Below, one piece after another: positions 1 through 8,128 of a stretch of DNA of 64,000 nt. A program made the position numbers and the translations under genes. A model generated the notes under the pieces. That model saw only the letters and a program-made list of their open reading frames with translations, did no database searches and was not told the DNA's origin. Every line of letters starts with the position of its first letter. Positions within the stretch are counted from its first letter, which is position 1. This DNA comes from JBFGFX01 sp965232455 (lineage in GTDB: Bacteria; Pseudomonadota; Gammaproteobacteria; Steroidobacterales; Woeseiaceae). The stretch lies in contig OZ246981.1 in assembly GCA_965232455.1 (NCBI GenBank), positions 2,418,001 through 2,482,000 of the forward strand, read 5' to 3'.

Positions 1-843
1 CAGGTCGGCGGCCAGCTGCGCGCCACTCGCGCAGCGCTTGTCCGGATCCTTCTGCATCGTCATCGCCACGACCTGCTCCAGTTCCTCCGGAATGTCGTCA
101 CGATAGGTGTGGATCGGCGGCGGCGTGGCGTACACGATCTGATGCAGAAGCTTCGACAGATTGTCGGCGCGGAACGGCCGGAATCCCGTCAGCAGTTCGT
201 AGAGTACCGCGCCCAATGAATAGATGTCGGAGGCCGGAGTGAGTTCTTCGGACTGAACCTGCTCCGGCGACATGTAACTTGGCGACCCGGCGATACCCTC
301 GATGCGTGAAATGTCCGAGTCGCTGACGATGGCGATGCCAAAATCGATGATCCGCACGTCATTGTCGATGGTGAGCATGACGTTACTCGGCTTGATGTCC
401 CGGTGAATCACGCCGCGGCCGTGTGCATAGTGTAATGCCTTGGCGCACTTGTAGATGATCTCCACGACGTCGTCGATACGCAGCAGGTTGTCCGGACGGC
501 AATACGCGGCGAGCGTCCTGGCGCCCTGAATGTGCTCGGTAACGACGTAATACTTGCCGTCTTCCTCACCGGCATCGTAAATCGGCAGAATGTTCGGATG
601 CTGAAGCATGCCGACCATGTGCGCTTCGTTGAAAAACATCTTTCGGGAGACGCGGGCTCGATCCGCGTCGGAGTTCTCTTCGATGTTGTAAACCTTGATG
701 GCGACGTCGCGACGGTAATAGGGGTCGTGCGACAGGTAAACCATGCCGGTGCTGCCCTTGCCCACCTTGTTGATAATGACGTACTTACCAATTTTTTCCG
801 GCACGTCCTGTGCTCGACGCAATTCGGTAACGTTGCGGGCCAT
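1..843 (-). CDS. Serine/threonine protein kinase, N-terminal part (cut by left window edge)
   Basis: This is a Hanks-type Ser/Thr kinase read from an ATG at 843 and open to base 1, so 281 residues are visible and the C-terminus is missing. I see the glycine-rich loop GKGSTGMVY, the VAIK lysine strand, the catalytic loop HRDIKPSN, the DFG metal site and the SPSYMSPEQ activation segment followed by DIYSLG. Such kinases phosphorylate Ser/Thr of signalling partners, often FHA-domain proteins. An FHA protein lies at 18.35 kb, but a link is only a guess. The gene follows pgpA after 15 bases, so it may be read from the riboflavin operon. What lies beyond the kinase domain (membrane span, sensor domain) cannot be seen. 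Confidence 0.93.
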   Translation of the reverse strand, partial: MARNVTELRRAQDVPEKIGKYVIINKVGKGSTGMVYLSHDPYYRRDVAIKVYNIEENSDADRARVSRKMFFNEAHMVGMLQHPNILPIYDAGEEDGKYYVVTEHIQGARTLAAYCRPDNLLRIDDVVEIIYKCAKALHYAHGRGVIHRDIKPSNVMLTIDNDVRIIDFGIAIVSDSDISRIEGIAGSPSYMSPEQVQSEELTPASDIYSLGAVLYELLTGFRPFRADNLSKLLHQIVYATPPPIHTYRDDIPEELEQVVAMTMQKDPDKRCASGAQLAADL

Positions 844-858
844 ATTTTGTTAACTCGG

Positions 859-1347
859 CTAGGTCAGGAGCCACCTCCCAAAACCCAGCAGTACTGCGGC
901 ATAGAGGGCGGCCACGAGGTCGTCCAGCATAATTCCGAGCCCTCCTTTCAGTCTGTGATCCAGGTCGCTAATCGGCCAGGGTTTCCAGATGTCAAAAAGC
1001 CTGAAGAGCCCGAACCCCAAGGCCCACAGCGTTATCGACGGAGGCAACCAGAACAGCACGAGATAGATTCCGGCGATCTCGTCCCAGACGATTCCCGAGT
1101 GGTCGTGAACGCCGATGCGGCGCGCGCTTTCGCCACAGATCCAGACGCCGGCGACAATCAACATACCCGCGAGCACCAGCTGTAATTCGATACCGAGCGG
1201 CAGCGCGACCCAGGCAAGGGCTGCACCCAAAAGCGAGCCGATGGTGCCGGGCGCGATCGGCGATAGCCCCGTCCCCAGACCAAAGGCCAGCAGGTGAACG
1301 GGATCGCGCAGAACCCGTCGCGCGAGTGAGCCGTCGAATGTCGTCAC
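859..1347 (-). CDS. pgpA: Phosphatidylglycerophosphatase A
   Basis: The 162-residue protein matches PgpA, the inner-membrane phosphatase that removes phosphate from phosphatidylglycerol phosphate to give phosphatidylglycerol. Family landmarks are the N-terminal GTGLSPIAPGTIGSL stretch, the acidic HDHSGIVWDEIAGI segment that holds catalytic and metal-binding residues, and FDIWKPWPI followed by GLGIMLDDLVAAL. Several hydrophobic segments fit an integral membrane protein. It lies 12 bases after thiL in the order nusB-thiL-pgpA, which is conserved in many proteobacteria and supports co-transcription. Length is normal for the family. Confidence 0.96.
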   Translation of the reverse strand: MTTFDGSLARRVLRDPVHLLAFGLGTGLSPIAPGTIGSLLGAALAWVALPLGIELQLVLAGMLIVAGVWICGESARRIGVHDHSGIVWDEIAGIYLVLFWLPPSITLWALGFGLFRLFDIWKPWPISDLDHRLKGGLGIMLDDLVAALYAAVLLGFGRWLLT

Positions 1348-1359
1348 GTCGGCGCGTCC

Positions 1360-2313
1360 TCAAAAGTGGCTGTAACCGGCATGATGGTATGGTACGACCT
1401 CTCCGCCGTCCGTGCAGGTCAGACGCTCGCCGTCGGCGACTTCACCGATGCGGGCAATCGGCACGGCCGTTTCATCGGAAATCGCGCGCAGGGCCGGCTC
1501 CGCCTCCGCAGGCGCCGTAAAACACAGCTCGTAATCATCGCCGCCGGAAAGCGCAAAGCGACGCGCGGCGTCCAAATCGAACACCTGCCGAATATCGTCG
1601 GACAATGGCAGTTGGTGGAGGTCGATGCGGCCCCCGCACGCGCTGGCCTGAAGCAGTTTGTTCAGATCCGCGTACAAGCCGTCCGATACGTCGATGGCGG
1701 CGCTGGCGACCGAGGCGATCCGCGAGCCAAACGCGACGCGCGCCGCGGGTCTGCGGAATCTCAGAGCCAGTTTCCGCGTAACCGGGTCCGATACGGCGCC
1801 CGTCATGATGAGTTCTAAACCGGCGGCCGCGTCACCCACCGTGCCGGACACGAAAATGAGGTCTCCACATGTCGCCGTGCTGCGTAACAACCGTCGGGCC
1901 GGCGCAAGCTCGCCGATGAGCTGGACGGTGATCACCGTCTGCTCCCCGCGTGTCGTGTCGCCGCCGACCAGGGCTACTCCGTGGGCACCGGCGGCGAGGC
2001 GTAACCCGGCCGAGAACCCTCGTAACCAATCGGGATCCGCTTCAGCGAGTGTAAGCGCAAGCGTCATCCAACGCGGTCGCGCGCCCATTGCGGCAAGATC
2101 TGACAGGTTGACGGCCACGGATCGAAAACCGACGTCTTCGGCATCCAGCCTGCGCGGAAAATGGACCGCCTCGATTTGAGTGTCGGTAACGACAACCAGA
2201 TCGAGGCCGGCGTCGGGACGGAGCACCGCGCCGTCGTCGCCTACGCCCACGAGCACGGCAGCGTCGTCAACCGGCTGCGCGAAATAACGACGGATCAACT
2301 CGAACTCGTCCAC
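1360..2313 (-). CDS. thiL: Thiamine-monophosphate kinase
   Basis: ThiL phosphorylates thiamine monophosphate with ATP to give the cofactor thiamine diphosphate. The 317-residue protein has the PurM/ThiL fold signatures: an acidic N-terminal GVGDDGAVL loop, TDTQIEAVHF (usually TDTLVEGVHF), VNLSDLAAMGA and the VGGDTTRG metal/ATP motif. The IDVSDGL and SGGDDYELCFT motifs lie in the C-terminal half. It follows nusB after 19 bases and precedes pgpA by 12, as part of the long minus-strand operon. No thiamine riboswitch is visible, which fits its place inside the riboflavin operon. Confidence 0.97.
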   Translation of the reverse strand: MDEFELIRRYFAQPVDDAAVLVGVGDDGAVLRPDAGLDLVVVTDTQIEAVHFPRRLDAEDVGFRSVAVNLSDLAAMGARPRWMTLALTLAEADPDWLRGFSAGLRLAAGAHGVALVGGDTTRGEQTVITVQLIGELAPARRLLRSTATCGDLIFVSGTVGDAAAGLELIMTGAVSDPVTRKLALRFRRPAARVAFGSRIASVASAAIDVSDGLYADLNKLLQASACGGRIDLHQLPLSDDIRQVFDLDAARRFALSGGDDYELCFTAPAEAEPALRAISDETAVPIARIGEVADGERLTCTDGGEVVPYHHAGYSHF

Positions 2314-2332
2314 GGCGGCCGCCTCGATTCGC

Positions 2333-2770
2333 CTAGGCGGAGAACTCAGCCGGCCGCAACGTCTTGACGGCCCGGTCGAGAACGGCGTTGACGTACTTGT
2401 GCCCGTCCTCGGCGCCGAATCGTTTTGCCAGACGAACGGCTTCGTTGATGACGACCCGGAAAGGTACGTCCGTGCGCGACGCCAGTTCGTAATACCCGAT
2501 CATCAGAATCGCAAGCTCAACCGGATCCAGCTGCGCTACCGGCCGGTCGGCAAACGCCTGGAGCCCTTCCCTGAGGCCGTCGCCGTCGTCGCAGATCGTT
2601 TCGAGCATCTCGTCGAAATAGCGTTGATCGACCCGGGCGTAGTCGGGCCGTTCGTGGAACTGACGGGTGAGCTCCGCTTTGCCGTGGCCGCTTATCTGTG
2701 CCTGATAGAGCGCCTGCAGCGCAAGCTCGCGAGCCCGGCTACGAGCGCCGGCTGAAGCGGATTTGCCCAT
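2333..2770 (-). CDS. nusB: Transcription antitermination factor NusB
   Basis: NusB is the small all-helical RNA-binding protein that, with NusE (ribosomal protein S10), binds boxA and supports antitermination of rRNA transcription. The 145 residues show the family features: the basic start SRARELALQALYQ, the central FFDEM-like region (here RYFDEMLETI), LDPVELAILMIGYYEL and RVVINEAVRLAKRFG with the C-terminal HKYVNAVLDR. It sits between ribH (22 bases upstream) and thiL (19 bases downstream), the usual gammaproteobacterial position. Confidence 0.97.
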   Translation of the reverse strand: MGKSASAGARSRARELALQALYQAQISGHGKAELTRQFHERPDYARVDQRYFDEMLETICDDGDGLREGLQAFADRPVAQLDPVELAILMIGYYELASRTDVPFRVVINEAVRLAKRFGAEDGHKYVNAVLDRAVKTLRPAEFSA

Positions 2771-2792
2771 TGATTCGGTTTGCCGGCGAGCC

Positions 2793-3266
2793 TCAATCGA
2801 GGCGCCGCAGCAAACTCACCATTTCGATGACGGCGAGCGCCGCTTCCTCACCCTTGTTACCGGCTTTGGTCCCCGCGCGTTCAATGGCCTGCTCGATGGT
2901 GTCGACGGTCAATACGCCAAAACCGATGGGCAGGCCGTGGCTGCGGCCAACGGCGGTAAGGCCGCGAACGCACTCGCCGGCAACGAAATCGAAGTGCGGC
3001 GTGGATCCGCGAATGACGGCGCCCAGTGCGATGATGCCGTCAGCCCGGCGAGCGACCGCGATGCGTTCGGCGGCGAGGGGCATCTCGAAGGCGCCAGGCA
3101 CCCGGACGATCTCGACGTCGGCATCGTTGGCGCCGTGCCGACGCAGGCAGGACAAGGCGCCTTTGATCAGCGAGTCGACGATGAAATCGTTGAATCGCGA
3201 GGCGACGATTGCAAATCGCGCATCACGCGCCAGCAAATCACCTTCGGTGGTTTTTATCTTTTCCAT
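2793..3266 (-). CDS. ribH: 6,7-dimethyl-8-ribityllumazine synthase
   Basis: RibH condenses 5-amino-6-ribitylamino-uracil with 3,4-dihydroxy-2-butanone 4-phosphate to form the lumazine precursor of riboflavin. The 157-residue protein has the expected motifs: ARFAIVASRFNDFI near the N-terminus, VPGAFEMPLAA, and ALGAVIRGSTPHFDFVAGE with the active-site His. It ends with a C-terminal region rich in Ala and Glu. It is encoded 18 bases after ribBX and 22 before nusB in the riboflavin operon. Length is typical of the icosahedral enzymes. Confidence 0.97.
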   Translation of the reverse strand: MEKIKTTEGDLLARDARFAIVASRFNDFIVDSLIKGALSCLRRHGANDADVEIVRVPGAFEMPLAAERIAVARRADGIIALGAVIRGSTPHFDFVAGECVRGLTAVGRSHGLPIGFGVLTVDTIEQAIERAGTKAGNKGEEAALAVIEMVSLLRRLD

Positions 3267-3284
3267 GGGACCTACGGGCTGTGA

Positions 3285-4430
3285 CTAGTGCTCGACGTAT
3301 TCGGTGACTTCGAGATCGAATCCCGAAAGAGCATACATCTGCTTGGGCGCGGATAGAACCCGCATCCGCTGCACACCCAGATCCCTGAGTATTTGTGCGC
3401 CAACGCCGTAGGTGCGCAGGACGTCGTCGCCGCTTCGGCGTTCCTTGATGTCGTCGCGCTCCGCCGACAAAGCGTCAATGGCATCCATGAGCTCTCGGGA
3501 CGACTCCTGATCGCGCAGCACCACGACAATGCCGGCGTCCTCGTTTGCTATGCGTTCGACCGCAGCGGACACCGGCCAGCCCAGGTGCGGGCTGTCGACA
3601 CCGAGCACGTCGCCCAACGTATCGTGGATATGCACCCGGACGAGCGGCTCCGTGGTCTTGTCGATCTTGCCTTTCACCAGCGCGACGTGAACCGTCCGAT
3701 TGACGTGGTCGTCGTAACAATACAACGTGAAATCGCCGTGCGCCGTCCGCACCGGCTTCTCCGCAATTCGCTCGACGAAACGTTCCTTCTCCATGCGATA
3801 GCGGATCAGATCGGCGATCGTCCCGATGCGGATTCCGTGCTCTCGGGAAAATCGCTCGAGGTCGGGACGGCGCGCCATGCTGCCGTCCTCATTGAGTATC
3901 TCCACGATCGTGGCAGCGGGCTCGAGCCCGGCGAGACGCGCGAGGTCGCAGCCGGCTTCGGTATGACCCGCCCGGGTCAGAACGCCGCCGGGCTGCGCCA
4001 TGACCGGAAAAATGTGGCCGGGTTGGCGAAGGTGTTCGGGCCTCGCGTCCGCGGCGACGGCTGCGCGCACCGTTTTCGCGCGGTCGTGCGCGGAAATGCC
4101 GGTGGTTATTCCCTCCGCGGCCTCGATCGAGATCGTGAAGTTTGTTGCATGATGCTCGTTCGTATCGTTGACCATGAGCGGCAGCCGAAGCTGGGCACAG
4201 CGTTCGCGCGTTACCGTCAGACAAATCAAACCACGACCGTAGCGGGCCATGTAATTGATGTCTTCCGGGCGGACTTTTTCGGCCGCCATGATGAGATCGC
4301 CTTCGTTCTCGCGATTCTCGTCGTCAACCATGATCACCATCTTGCCGGCGCGGAAATCGTCGATGATCTCTTCGATGTTCGAGAACGGTGTTCTGCCTAT
4401 GCTCGGATGCAACGTCGTTTTATTGGCCAT
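3285..4430 (-). CDS. ribBX: 3,4-dihydroxy-2-butanone 4-phosphate synthase with degenerate GTP cyclohydrolase II-like domain (RibBX)
   Basis: The N-terminal half (about residues 15-205 from the ATG at 4430) is a complete RibB domain, with DDENRENEGDLIMAAEKV and RPGHIFPV. It makes 3,4-dihydroxy-2-butanone 4-phosphate from ribulose 5-phosphate. The C-terminal half resembles GTP cyclohydrolase II and keeps YGVGAQILRDLGV. However, the zinc-binding cysteines expected after the RVHIHDTLGDV segment are absent and the arginine-rich catalytic stretch reads VVLRDQESSRELMDA. That fits the RibBX variant described for proteobacteria, in which this domain is not a cyclohydrolase, so a separate ribA is expected elsewhere. 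The start overlaps the ribE stop by 11 bases. A longer reading from 4526 would run into ribE and is unlikely. Confidence 0.93.
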   Translation of the reverse strand: MANKTTLHPSIGRTPFSNIEEIIDDFRAGKMVIMVDDENRENEGDLIMAAEKVRPEDINYMARYGRGLICLTVTRERCAQLRLPLMVNDTNEHHATNFTISIEAAEGITTGISAHDRAKTVRAAVAADARPEHLRQPGHIFPVMAQPGGVLTRAGHTEAGCDLARLAGLEPAATIVEILNEDGSMARRPDLERFSREHGIRIGTIADLIRYRMEKERFVERIAEKPVRTAHGDFTLYCYDDHVNRTVHVALVKGKIDKTTEPLVRVHIHDTLGDVLGVDSPHLGWPVSAAVERIANEDAGIVVVLRDQESSRELMDAIDALSAERDDIKERRSGDDVLRTYGVGAQILRDLGVQRMRVLSAPKQMYALSGFDLEVTEYVEH

Positions 4431-5064
4431 AGCCGTGCGCCTCCAGTGACTCGCGCGTAATCCCACCCCCGTCGTCGGCCGAGAGCAGTCGCTCCAGATA
4501 ACGCATGAGAAGATCAACCTCGACATTGACCCGCGTGTTGTTGCGATAGCCGGCGATGATGGTCGCCTCGGCCGTATGCGGGATGATATTCACCGAAAAC
4601 CGGTTCTCTGATACCGCATTGATGGTAAGACTTACGCCGTCAATACACACCGAGCCTTTGCGCGCAACGTAACGCCGGTATTCCTGGGGAATCTCGAAGT
4701 CCAAGCGGATCGAGCGCGCGTCGACGACCCGTGATACGACGGTACCCACACAGTCCACGTGCCCGCTCACGAGATGACCGCCAAGCCGCTCGCCCAACGC
4801 AAGCGACGGTTCGAGGTTCACCTCGCTGCCAACCCGCAATCCGCTCAGGGCGGTGACTGCCAGCGTCTCCCTCGACACGTCGGTCTCGAACCCATCGTCC
4901 GACAGAGAGACGGCGGTAAGGCAAACGCCGTTCACGGCGATGCTCTCACCCACCTGGAATTCCCGCCATGGCAAACCGTCCGAACGAATGGCAAGCCGGA
5001 CGTCGCCGCCCGTCGGTGTGATTGCGCTGACGCTGCCCAAGGCCTTGATGATTCCGGTGAACAC
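4420..5064 (-). CDS. ribE: Riboflavin synthase, alpha chain
   Basis: Riboflavin synthase dismutates two 6,7-dimethyl-8-ribityllumazine molecules to riboflavin and the pyrimidine precursor. The 214 residues form the two tandem lumazine-binding repeats of the family. Repeat one starts at MFTGIIKALGSV and contains SIAVNGVCLTAV; repeat two contains GHLVSGHVDCVGTV and VCIDGVSLTIN. The gene follows ribD after 34 bases and overlaps ribBX by 11. No FMN riboswitch is visible upstream of this gene or of ribD. Confidence 0.97.
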   Translation of the reverse strand: MFTGIIKALGSVSAITPTGGDVRLAIRSDGLPWREFQVGESIAVNGVCLTAVSLSDDGFETDVSRETLAVTALSGLRVGSEVNLEPSLALGERLGGHLVSGHVDCVGTVVSRVVDARSIRLDFEIPQEYRRYVARKGSVCIDGVSLTINAVSENRFSVNIIPHTAEATIIAGYRNNTRVNVEVDLLMRYLERLLSADDGGGITRESLEAHGYGQ

Positions 5065-5098
5065 TATTGGATAGTCCGCTGTTGTGCCGTTGCCGCCG

Positions 5099-6193
5099 CT
5101 ACGTGCGGGGTCGCGCGGTAATGCGCGTATCCCCGCCGACCCGCCGCAAGTCTACGATCTCGAGTGACCGCCGGTCACTCAGGGCTTGCCACGCAGGGGT
5201 CGAGAACATTGATCGGGTTTCGCTACCCATGATATGGGGCGACTGATAAATCACAAGCTCGTCGACGTGACCGTCGGCAAGCAGGCTGCCCGCAAGCGTC
5301 GGTCCGCATTCGGCCAGCAGGTCGTTGATCCCCCGCCCGGCGAGATCTTCGAGCGCATCGCTCAAGCAGACGCGGCCGTTCCGCTCGGGCAGATCGACCA
5401 CCAGCGCGCCGGCGTCCTCCAGACCTTCGCGTTTACGGGAATCGCTGCAGAATATGAGCGTTTGTCCCGGAAGGCTCAATAGTTTAGCGTCCGGCGGCGT
5501 CCGCAGCCGGGTGTCGACAATCACACGCATGGGCTGGCCCGGGCAAAGGCCGGACTCACGAACCGTGAACGACGGGTCGTCGTCGATAACGGTGTCGACA
5601 CCGGTCAAGATGGCCCCGGAGGCGGCGCGTAAACGCTGTACGTCGCTGCGCGCCTCGGGACCGCTGATCCAACGGCTTTCACCGCCCAGCATCGCCGTGC
5701 CGCCGTCGAGGCTGGCCGCGATCTTGAGCCGCACAAACGGGCGAGCGCGCTCGACACGCGACAGGTAGCCCTCGTTCAGGCGCCGGGCTTCGTTGTCCAG
5801 CAGACCGGTCCGCACCTCGATGCCCGCGGCGCGCAACGCGGCGAAACCTTTTCCCGACACTTCGGGAAAGGGGTCCGCAATCGCCGCAACAACCGTGGAC
5901 ACGCCGGCGGCAATCAGAGCATCGACACAGGGCGGTGTCTTTCCGTGATGCGCACAGGGTTCCAGCGTCAGGTAAACCGTGGCTCCCTTGGCCCGCTCGC
6001 CCGCCTTGGCCAGCGCAACGAGCTCGGCGTGCGGCCCACCGGCGATCTCGTGCCAGCCCTCACCCACGACCCGGCCCTCCCGGACGATCGTGCAGCCCAC
6101 TCGCGGATTCGGGTGCGCGCTGAATCTGCCGCGCCAGGCCAATCTCAGTGCATGCGCCATGTGCGCGCTGTCGGTTGCGGTGAATTGGGACAT
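5099..6193 (-). CDS. ribD: Bifunctional diaminohydroxyphosphoribosylaminopyrimidine deaminase / 5-amino-6-(5-phosphoribosylamino)uracil reductase
   Basis: RibD carries out the second and third steps of riboflavin synthesis from GTP. The N-terminal deaminase has a zinc site at His55-Ala-Glu57 and cysteines in LEPCAHHGKTPPC (about residues 80 and 89). The C-terminal reductase domain contains PFVRLKIAASLDG and a pattern of strands typical of the dihydrofolate-reductase fold. I chose the ATG at 6193 (364 residues). An in-frame GTG at 6226 would overlap the nrdR stop as GTGA and add 11 residues, and cannot be excluded. The gene lies between nrdR and ribE, the classical order. Confidence 0.96.
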   Translation of the reverse strand: MSQFTATDSAHMAHALRLAWRGRFSAHPNPRVGCTIVREGRVVGEGWHEIAGGPHAELVALAKAGERAKGATVYLTLEPCAHHGKTPPCVDALIAAGVSTVVAAIADPFPEVSGKGFAALRAAGIEVRTGLLDNEARRLNEGYLSRVERARPFVRLKIAASLDGGTAMLGGESRWISGPEARSDVQRLRAASGAILTGVDTVIDDDPSFTVRESGLCPGQPMRVIVDTRLRTPPDAKLLSLPGQTLIFCSDSRKREGLEDAGALVVDLPERNGRVCLSDALEDLAGRGINDLLAECGPTLAGSLLADGHVDELVIYQSPHIMGSETRSMFSTPAWQALSDRRSLEIVDLRRVGGDTRITARPRT

Positions 6194-6222
6194 CGTGATT
6201 CGCGGTTCTCCGCGTGTGTGAC

Positions 6223-6735
6223 TCACTTCTTGGTGAACAGCTCCGGCAGCAGGGACATCTGCTCGCGGCTCGCGCTGGCGTCCGAAATCTCCTGCAGCCG
6301 CTGAATCTCTTCCTGAAACTCCGTCACGTCCTGAAAACTGCGGTAGACCGACGCGAATCGCACGTAGGCGACCTCATCCAGGTTGCGTAACTCCTCCATC
6401 ACGAGATCGCCAATCAGTCGCGAAGGCACTTCACGCTCACCCATCGTGCGCAGATTGTGCACGAGCCGGCCCACTCCCTGCTCGAAATCGTCCGCCGATA
6501 CCGGCCGTTTTTCGAGCGCCCGCCGCATGCTCGCGCGGACTTTTTGCTCGTCGAAAGGTTCGCGCCGGCTGTCCGTTTTGACGACGCGCGGCATCACCAG
6601 TTCCGCGCTCTCGAAGGTCGTGAAGCGCTCGTTGCAGGCCATGCACTGCCGCCGTCTGCGTATCTGCCGGCCTTCACCGGCCAGGCGAGAATCGATCACC
6701 TTGGTTTCGTCGTGGCCGCAGAATGGACAATGCAT
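6223..6735 (-). CDS. nrdR: Transcriptional repressor NrdR
   Basis: NrdR represses ribonucleotide reductase genes in response to bound ATP/dATP. The 170-residue protein begins with a zinc ribbon made of CPFC and CMAC pairs (MHCPFCGHDETKVIDSR and RQCMACNERFTTFE). An ATP-cone domain with VVKTDSRREPFDEQKVRAS follows. A charged C-terminal tail ends in LLPELFTKK. The gene starts 38 bases downstream of glyA and is followed directly by ribD, an arrangement shared by many gammaproteobacteria. NrdR boxes near nrd genes cannot be assessed because none is in the window. Confidence 0.97.
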   Translation of the reverse strand: MHCPFCGHDETKVIDSRLAGEGRQIRRRRQCMACNERFTTFESAELVMPRVVKTDSRREPFDEQKVRASMRRALEKRPVSADDFEQGVGRLVHNLRTMGEREVPSRLIGDLVMEELRNLDEVAYVRFASVYRSFQDVTEFQEEIQRLQEISDASASREQMSLLPELFTKK

Positions 6736-6773
6736 GTGAGCACATCACCGGCGGGGCCGATGACCTCCGTGAA

Positions 6774-8027
6774 TCACCCGTATACCGGAAATCTCTTGCA
6801 GAGTTCGAGAACCTGACCGCGGACGCGCTGAATCATCACGTCGTCGCTGATGTCCTCCAGGATATCCGCGATCCAATGAGACAATTCCCGAGTCTCCTGA
6901 GCACCGAAGCCCCGTGTCGTGATCGCGGGCGTGCCCAGTCGCAAACCGCTGGTGACGAACGGCGAACGCGGGTCGTTCGGGACCGTGTTCATGTTGACCG
7001 TGATGTTGGCTCTGCCGAGCGCCGCGTCGGCGTCTTTGCCGGTGATGTTTTTGTCGATCAGGCTCACCAGCATCAGGTGATTGTCGGTTCCGCCGGAAAC
7101 AATGGCGTACCCGCGTTCGGCCAGCGTGGCCGCCATGATGCGGGCGTTGTCCACCACGCGCTGCTGATAGTCACGGAAGTCCTCGCTCATCGCCTCCTTC
7201 AGCGCGACGGCTTTCGCGGCGATGACGTGCATCAACGGCCCGCCCTGCGTTCCGGGAAAGACCAGTGAGTTGAACTTCTTCGTGAGTTCCGCGTTTTCCC
7301 GCGCCAGTATCAGGCCTCCGCGCGGACCGCGAAGCGTCTTGTGAGTAGTGGTCGTTACCGCGTCGGCAAAAGGCAGCGGCGACGGATACACGCCCGCGGC
7401 GACCAGGCCGGCGACGTGCGCCATGTCGACCACCAGGTATGCGCCGACGCCGTCCGCGATGTCCCGGTAGCGTTCCCAGTCGACGACGCGGGAATACGCG
7501 GAGAATCCGCCGATGATCATGCGCGGCCGGTGCTCTTTCGCAAGCGCCTCGATCTGGTCGTAGTCGATGAGGCCGGTCGCCGCATCGACGCCGTATTGCA
7601 CCGCGTTGAACAGCTTTCCGGAGAAATTCACCTTGGAGCCGTGCGTCAGATGACCACCGGCCGAGAGATCCATCCCGAGTATCGTATCGCCGGCCTTTAG
7701 CAGCGCAAGATACACGGCGGCGTTCGCCTGCGACCCGGAATGCGGCTGCACGTTTGCATAGTCGGCCTTGAACAATTCCCTGGCGCGATCGATCGCAAGC
7801 TGCTCGGCGACGTCGACGTACTCGCAACCGCCGTAATACCGTTTTCCCGGGTAGCCTTCGGCGTACTTGTTGGTCAGAACGGAGCCCTGCGCTTCCATGA
7901 CGCGCGGACTCGCGTAGTTCTCGGAAGCGATGAGCTCGATGTGCTCTTCCTGGCGGCGTTCCTCGTCAACGATGGCACGAAAAAGATCCGCGTCGAAATC
8001 TTCGATAGGGGTGGTTTCTGCAAACAT
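6774..8027 (-). CDS. glyA: Serine hydroxymethyltransferase
   Basis: GlyA interconverts serine and glycine while moving a one-carbon unit to tetrahydrofolate, in the cytoplasm with pyridoxal phosphate. The 417-residue length is exactly typical. Visible features are the N-terminal EEHIELIASENYASPRVMEAQGS block, HLTHGSKVNFSGK, VDMAHVAGLVAAGVYPSP and the PLP-lysine motif TTTTHKTLRGPRGG. The ATG at 8027 follows a GC-rich leader of about 100 bases shared with the next gene upstream. A TACAAT-like -10 element lies on the minus strand at 8089-8094, but no convincing -35 was found. Confidence 0.98.
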   Translation of the reverse strand: MFAETTPIEDFDADLFRAIVDEERRQEEHIELIASENYASPRVMEAQGSVLTNKYAEGYPGKRYYGGCEYVDVAEQLAIDRARELFKADYANVQPHSGSQANAAVYLALLKAGDTILGMDLSAGGHLTHGSKVNFSGKLFNAVQYGVDAATGLIDYDQIEALAKEHRPRMIIGGFSAYSRVVDWERYRDIADGVGAYLVVDMAHVAGLVAAGVYPSPLPFADAVTTTTHKTLRGPRGGLILARENAELTKKFNSLVFPGTQGGPLMHVIAAKAVALKEAMSEDFRDYQQRVVDNARIMAATLAERGYAIVSGGTDNHLMLVSLIDKNITGKDADAALGRANITVNMNTVPNDPRSPFVTSGLRLGTPAITTRGFGAQETRELSHWIADILEDISDDVMIQRVRGQVLELCKRFPVYG

Positions 8028-8128
8028 GTGGCGGGCGTCTCCGGGGGCTGGCGAGGGGTAAGTAGCTTGGCGGTATTAAAGACGCGGGATTGTACCCCAT
8101 CACCCTGATCTTGCCCTCATCGAACCAC

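Noticed and set aside
6736..6773. A riboswitch or regulator for the riboflavin operon (FMN) near nrdR-ribD or ribE.
   Set aside because: Gaps between these genes are under 40 bases, too short for an FMN riboswitch, and no conserved RFN element is visible.
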